This document shows, piece by piece, positions 60,133 to 64,000 of a stretch of 64,000 nucleotides of DNA. Position 1 is the first letter of the stretch; each line of letters opens with the position of its first letter. The DNA is taken from NCBI RefSeq assembly GCF_964275005.1, contig NC_092700.1:22243674-22307673 (forward strand), written 5' to 3'. Below the pieces are notes generated by a model. That model ran no database searches and was not told the DNA's origin. It worked only from the letters and a program-made list of their open reading frames with translations. A program made the position numbers and the translations under genes. This DNA comes from Diadema setosum. Taxonomy: Eukaryota; Echinodermata; Echinoidea; Diadematoida; Diadematidae.

Positions 60133-61078
60133 ACACTCAGATAACCCTCAACAAATCTGTAGATGCAAATTGTCCCAACCATTAGTTTATGACCACACGT
60201 AAAGCGGCAAGAAAGGCTTTTTCATTATATCTACAAGTCACGTAAACCCTCATCAGTGTTTCACAGCAAAACTCAATGTTGATCATCTGCATATGTGCAT
60301 ATCTGCTCCGTTATGTCAACGAAGGGGTTTCGTACACACGACACCTTCGCTCACCTACCTATATCTAAAATAATTGCATATTAAAATCCTGAGTGACGTA
60401 AAGCCCATCCCCACCCTTTTTGTTTTGTTTTGGGTTTTTTTGTTACTTTGTTTGTTTGTTTGTTTTTTGCCGGTCTTGTTGTCACTGAATAGTGTGAAAC
60501 CAGTAATGGGTAAATTGGGAAAAAGGTGATGTTTCCTTTCCAGTCTTCATTGATTCCGATAACTTGACTGTCAAACTTGATTTTATTCACGAACACATGG
60601 AATTGATCACAGACTCCTGATATTAAAGTGTGAAATACGTGTAATAAATTTATTTGATTCTAAATAAGATGATGAAATTTCATTATCTTCCAAGTGATAT
60701 CTGTTGGGCAGGTCTCATTCGCATCAAAATCAAGTATCAACTTGGGCGTTTGTGAGTTTAGAAGTAAGTATATCAGGCTTATAATCTTCTTAGCTATTTG
60801 CGGCATGTACGGATATGTATACATCCTCCGTGCGTGGGTGTAATTACACAACACATCCATTTCATTACTCATATCATTCATACTATTCAACATGGACATT
60901 GCGGAAAAATTCGACGATAATAGCCATTACAAACTTGTTGACAAAAAAAAAAAAAATCTTCTTGTATTTTTAGAGAAAAAAAAAATGTATGGTTGACCTG
61001 TATCTAAATGGTAAGATGCTTGGATTGCTGACGAGGAAAAAAAAAATCCATAATGCATGTGCAAGCACTACAGTTAAG
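60133..61078. other. Unit U5 spacer, no gene
   Basis: Nearly identical to 52218-53163. The 442-bp element of U3 is absent (empty site near 60603). Confidence 0.6.
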
Positions 61079-63649
61079 TTCAGACTGTAATCCTTAACTC
61101 GAGAATAGCTATCTTCAAGGATAAGCCCTGATACCTTGCCTAACTACGACGCCCGTTCAAAAAGAGAAGCTTATTCTGGAAGGTAGCTATAATTTAGGAT
61201 AAGCCCGTGCCCCCGTAACTACGAGCGAGTCCCACTCGACAATAAAAACACAGACACTGACAGAACCAGAAGTTTCGCGATAATGGTAACGAGGGTGTAA
61301 TACATTACTTTCCGCGTAATCGGGTATCGCTTAAACGGGTACTCCGTTTAATTGAGTAATAATGTCAGACTGTTCCAATGCACATTAAAAATAATTACCC
61401 AATAATCGGGTTGCCTCTCCGCATAAATGGGTGAATAATTTTATTCTAATCTAATTTCGACCTACATTTCATCGCAGATATAACACTTTAAGAAATCATG
61501 AATGTCAAATTTTCAACAGCTAATCGCATTCTCCGCTTAATCAAAAAGAAGACCGATCATTTGGGGAGTGATTAAACATGAAAACACATGCACACGTACC
61601 GACTTGCCACACGTAAACGAACATTTCACATGTAGCTGGCACTCCCAAATTACAGACAGGAGTTTAACAGTTTGCGCTTCTCCCTTTGCTCCGCAACAAC
61701 AACATTTGATTTGATTTGATTTGATTTGATTTGATTTTATTGGTTCCTGCATTATGTCATTACTCATGCAGATACATACACATAATACATTGATGGTACC
61801 ATACATATAAATGGATATACATAAACATTAATGGCTAACAAGGTTCATGGTACGAGAAGTTTGCAACGAAAATCAGGCCACGCACCAGCTCCATAATTTT
61901 GCTCTTCCCCAGTCACTTCTCGAAAAGTAACCCGACGTTCTACATGACTACTGCGCGCAAAGAGACGTGTTCATTTTGGAAAATGCCTGCGTGTTTAGCG
62001 AGGAGGCTATAGTCAAACGACAAAGTTTTCTGAAGACATATTTGTCCATAAAAAAGAGTGTAAATTATTGCTCGTGACTGAGCAAGTGTAAGGTATGTAT
62101 AATGTACCGTGCAAGCACGCGGTTAAAGATAATAAAAAAGTTTTGGTACCTCAAAAGTTTCCCTGAATTTCCTTGTCTTGGTTTTTGTTTCACGTTAAAG
62201 TACGTTGTCTGTGAGAATTACTCGCCCCAAAGTGCTCTCATGTCTTCGTAATCATGCAATAATGGTTTCGTCCAGAGCCGTCGCCGTACAGCGTCGATAA
62301 ATAATATTGTACGAAACCACTGACTGCGACCAGCAGCGTGCAGCCCATTGTACGCATAGCTAACTGCGACCAGCAGCCCCATACGCATAGCGTAATGGGG
62401 CTTCGCATTGTAACATTCAGGATCATGACAGAATTAGTATCGCGGGTAAATGTCAATTTAAAATCCCAAAATTTCTTCGATTTAAAGACTTACCAATTAA
62501 GATGAATTATTGAAAACAGGCTTCGAATAACGTTTGGTTCTGCCAATATAGTCCCTTTCTTTTCGAATTGATGACTGAATGTGACTCGGTCGAGAAGACC
62601 TTGGGAGAGCTATATACACCATGAACCGATGCATACACTGACTACTACGGCCAGCGCATGCGCACACAAACATCTTATCCGTTGATATGGGATTTGAAAT
62701 TTGTGCGCATGTGATGTGTTCCCATGCACTGGCTGTAGTATTCAGTGTACATGGTGTATGTAGCTCTCCCAAGGTCCTCTCGGCTGAGTCACATTCAGTC
62801 ATCAATTCGAACAGAAAGGGACTATAGGCAGAACCAAACGTTGCCCGAAGCCTGTTTTCAATACTTCACTTAATTGGTAAGTCTTCAAATTGAAGAATTT
62901 TTGGTATTTTAAGTTAACATTTATCCCGCGATACTAAATCTGTCATGATCTTGAATGCTACAATGCGAAGCCCGATTACGCTATGCGTATGGGACTGCTT
63001 GTCGCTATGCGTATGGGGCTGCTGGTCGCAGTTAATTGCATGATTACTAAGACATGAGAGCACTTTGGGGTGAGTAAGTCTCACAGTGTTAGTTATATGA
63101 AAGGTACTTTAACCTGAAACACAAACTAAGACAAGGAAATTTTTGAGGTACCAAAACTTTTTATTATCTTTAAGCATACAGTGTAGGTGTTTGGTGCAGT
63201 GTACAATGCATGTACATACACATTGTGTGTGTCAATTGTGAATGAGACGTGCTTAACCGGGTAAGAAACGTTCTGCCCGAGCCTATCCGATTATGCGGAG
63301 AGTACTGTAATATGTTTCGACTCCATCCACCATTGTCCATGTTGTGCATTTAAATCGGCCCGGAAGCAGAGGAAAATGCTGGGCTGGGGACTGAGTTTAT
63401 GAGGAGGTCAGGCTTATCTACAAGTTCATCACATTGATTATCTTGTCCACTCACACAGTGCTAAACTACGAGTGCCCCCCCCCCCCCCCCCGCAGCTCGT
63501 TGATAGAGCGCTAATCCATTAGGTCTCCTGGTTAGCTATCTTGCAGTTAACTTCTCAAGTTAGCTTACCTTCGAGTTCGTCTATGCTGTTCTTCACTACG
63601 AAATATCCTCGAAGATAGCTCTTCTCCAGGTTAAGGATCACCGTCTGAA
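61079..63649. mobile_element. TIR element with doubly nested insertions (unit U5)
   Basis: Same outer element as in U3 and U4. The pogo-like insertion spans 61303-63307 and itself contains the LINE tail (about 61705-61852) and the TTAA palindrome (62127-63169). The unknown frame is broken here by a TAA at 61928-61930 and a later one-base shift. Confidence 0.75.
62127..63169. mobile_element. 1,043-bp palindromic TTAA element
   Basis: Starts AGATAATAAAAAAGTTTTGG and ends with the inverse (…ACTTTTTATTATCT). The flanking TTAA is duplicated (62123-62126, 63170-63173), while U3 and U4 carry a single TTAA at GCACGCGGTTAAGCATACAG. The two arms of about 500 bases are inverted and highly similar, with a short unpaired centre near 62650-62690. 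Boxes reading GCTATGCGTATGGG recur in both arms. TTAA targets fit piggyBac or Kolobok-type mobilisation. No transposase. Confidence 0.9.
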
Positions 63650-64000
63650 CGTAATTGAGGGGTACTAACCAGACTTTGTGTGCTGGTTCAATTTTGGTCT
63701 TCATCTAAGAATTTCACGGAATAACTTCCAAATGAGAATATATGTGGACAAATATGCACTCAATAACAAGAAATGCACCAAGAGCACACAATCAATCAAT
63801 CAATTAGTCAACTCTATTTTTCATTTCCATTGAATAAATAGGTAAAATTATATACAATTCATTAACAGAATATAATATTATTTGTAATAATTTCAAAAAC
63901 GTACATTAACAAACAAGTAACAACATACATTCATTTTTGTAAGGTATACATATGCATAATTCAAGGATTTGAATGGAAATGGAGGGTCCCACTAAAAAAA
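63650..64000. other. Unit U5 continuing past the window end
   Basis: Matches 46812-47100 and 54719-55010, including the start of the (AATC)n LINE tail near 63788. The tandem array therefore continues beyond the window. Confidence 0.7.

Noticed and set aside
1-64000. LTR retroelements, endogenous viruses, Polintons, CRISPR arrays, rRNA genes
   Set aside because: No paired LTRs, capsid, integrase or polymerase remnants, spaced direct repeats or rRNA blocks were recognised.

Overview
This is eukaryotic DNA from a large, repeat-rich animal genome: AT-rich, with long (TA)n runs, GT-AG introns, many small inverted-repeat transposons, a tRNA-derived SINE and a Penelope-like fragment. The tandem sulfotransferase-like genes and the TTAGGG repeats fit a marine invertebrate deuterostome. 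An echinoderm is my best guess, but it is an inference, not a proof.

1-20 kb holds almost no genes. It contains microsatellites, a palindromic repeat in two copies (3026-3815 and 8640-9667), and a 1.5-kb segment present twice (about 3860-5420 and 10520-12027). A GC-rich cluster of CGTGCG/CGCACG palindromes lies at 12881-13195. A TA-rich tract at 13.2-14.9 kb has attracted several insertions. The only candidate host exon here is at 15754-15855. 3'-end fragments of LINE-like elements lie near 17.4 and 18.6-19.1 kb.

20-26 kb carries a Penelope-like 3' fragment flanked by (TA)n (20893-21335) and a 4.1-kb foldback element (21623-25715) whose arms are built from repeats of about 160 bp.

26.9 kb to the window end is a tandem array of one gene family, all on the minus strand. 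Each full gene has two exons and encodes a 313-residue P-loop sulfotransferase-like protein. Three copies look intact (38694-40301, 49406-50987, 57311-58902). Two are pseudogenes (26979-27803, 30749-32032). Upstream of four of the genes sits a second, decayed first exon that keeps its first 40 codons and is split by a pogo/Tigger-type MITE (about 35.1, 43.5, 51.7 and 59.6 kb). The two youngest full units are offset by about 7.9 kb and a further unit is cut by the window end. A SINE, a LINE tail, a 442-bp TIR element, a 2.5-kb element with a periodic 12-bp box and a 1,043-bp TTAA palindrome are each present in some units and absent in others. They therefore give exact empty sites and a relative order for the duplications.

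I saw no CRISPR array, no rRNA, no true tRNA gene and no LTR or retroviral element. Identities are by eye; no alignment or search was run.
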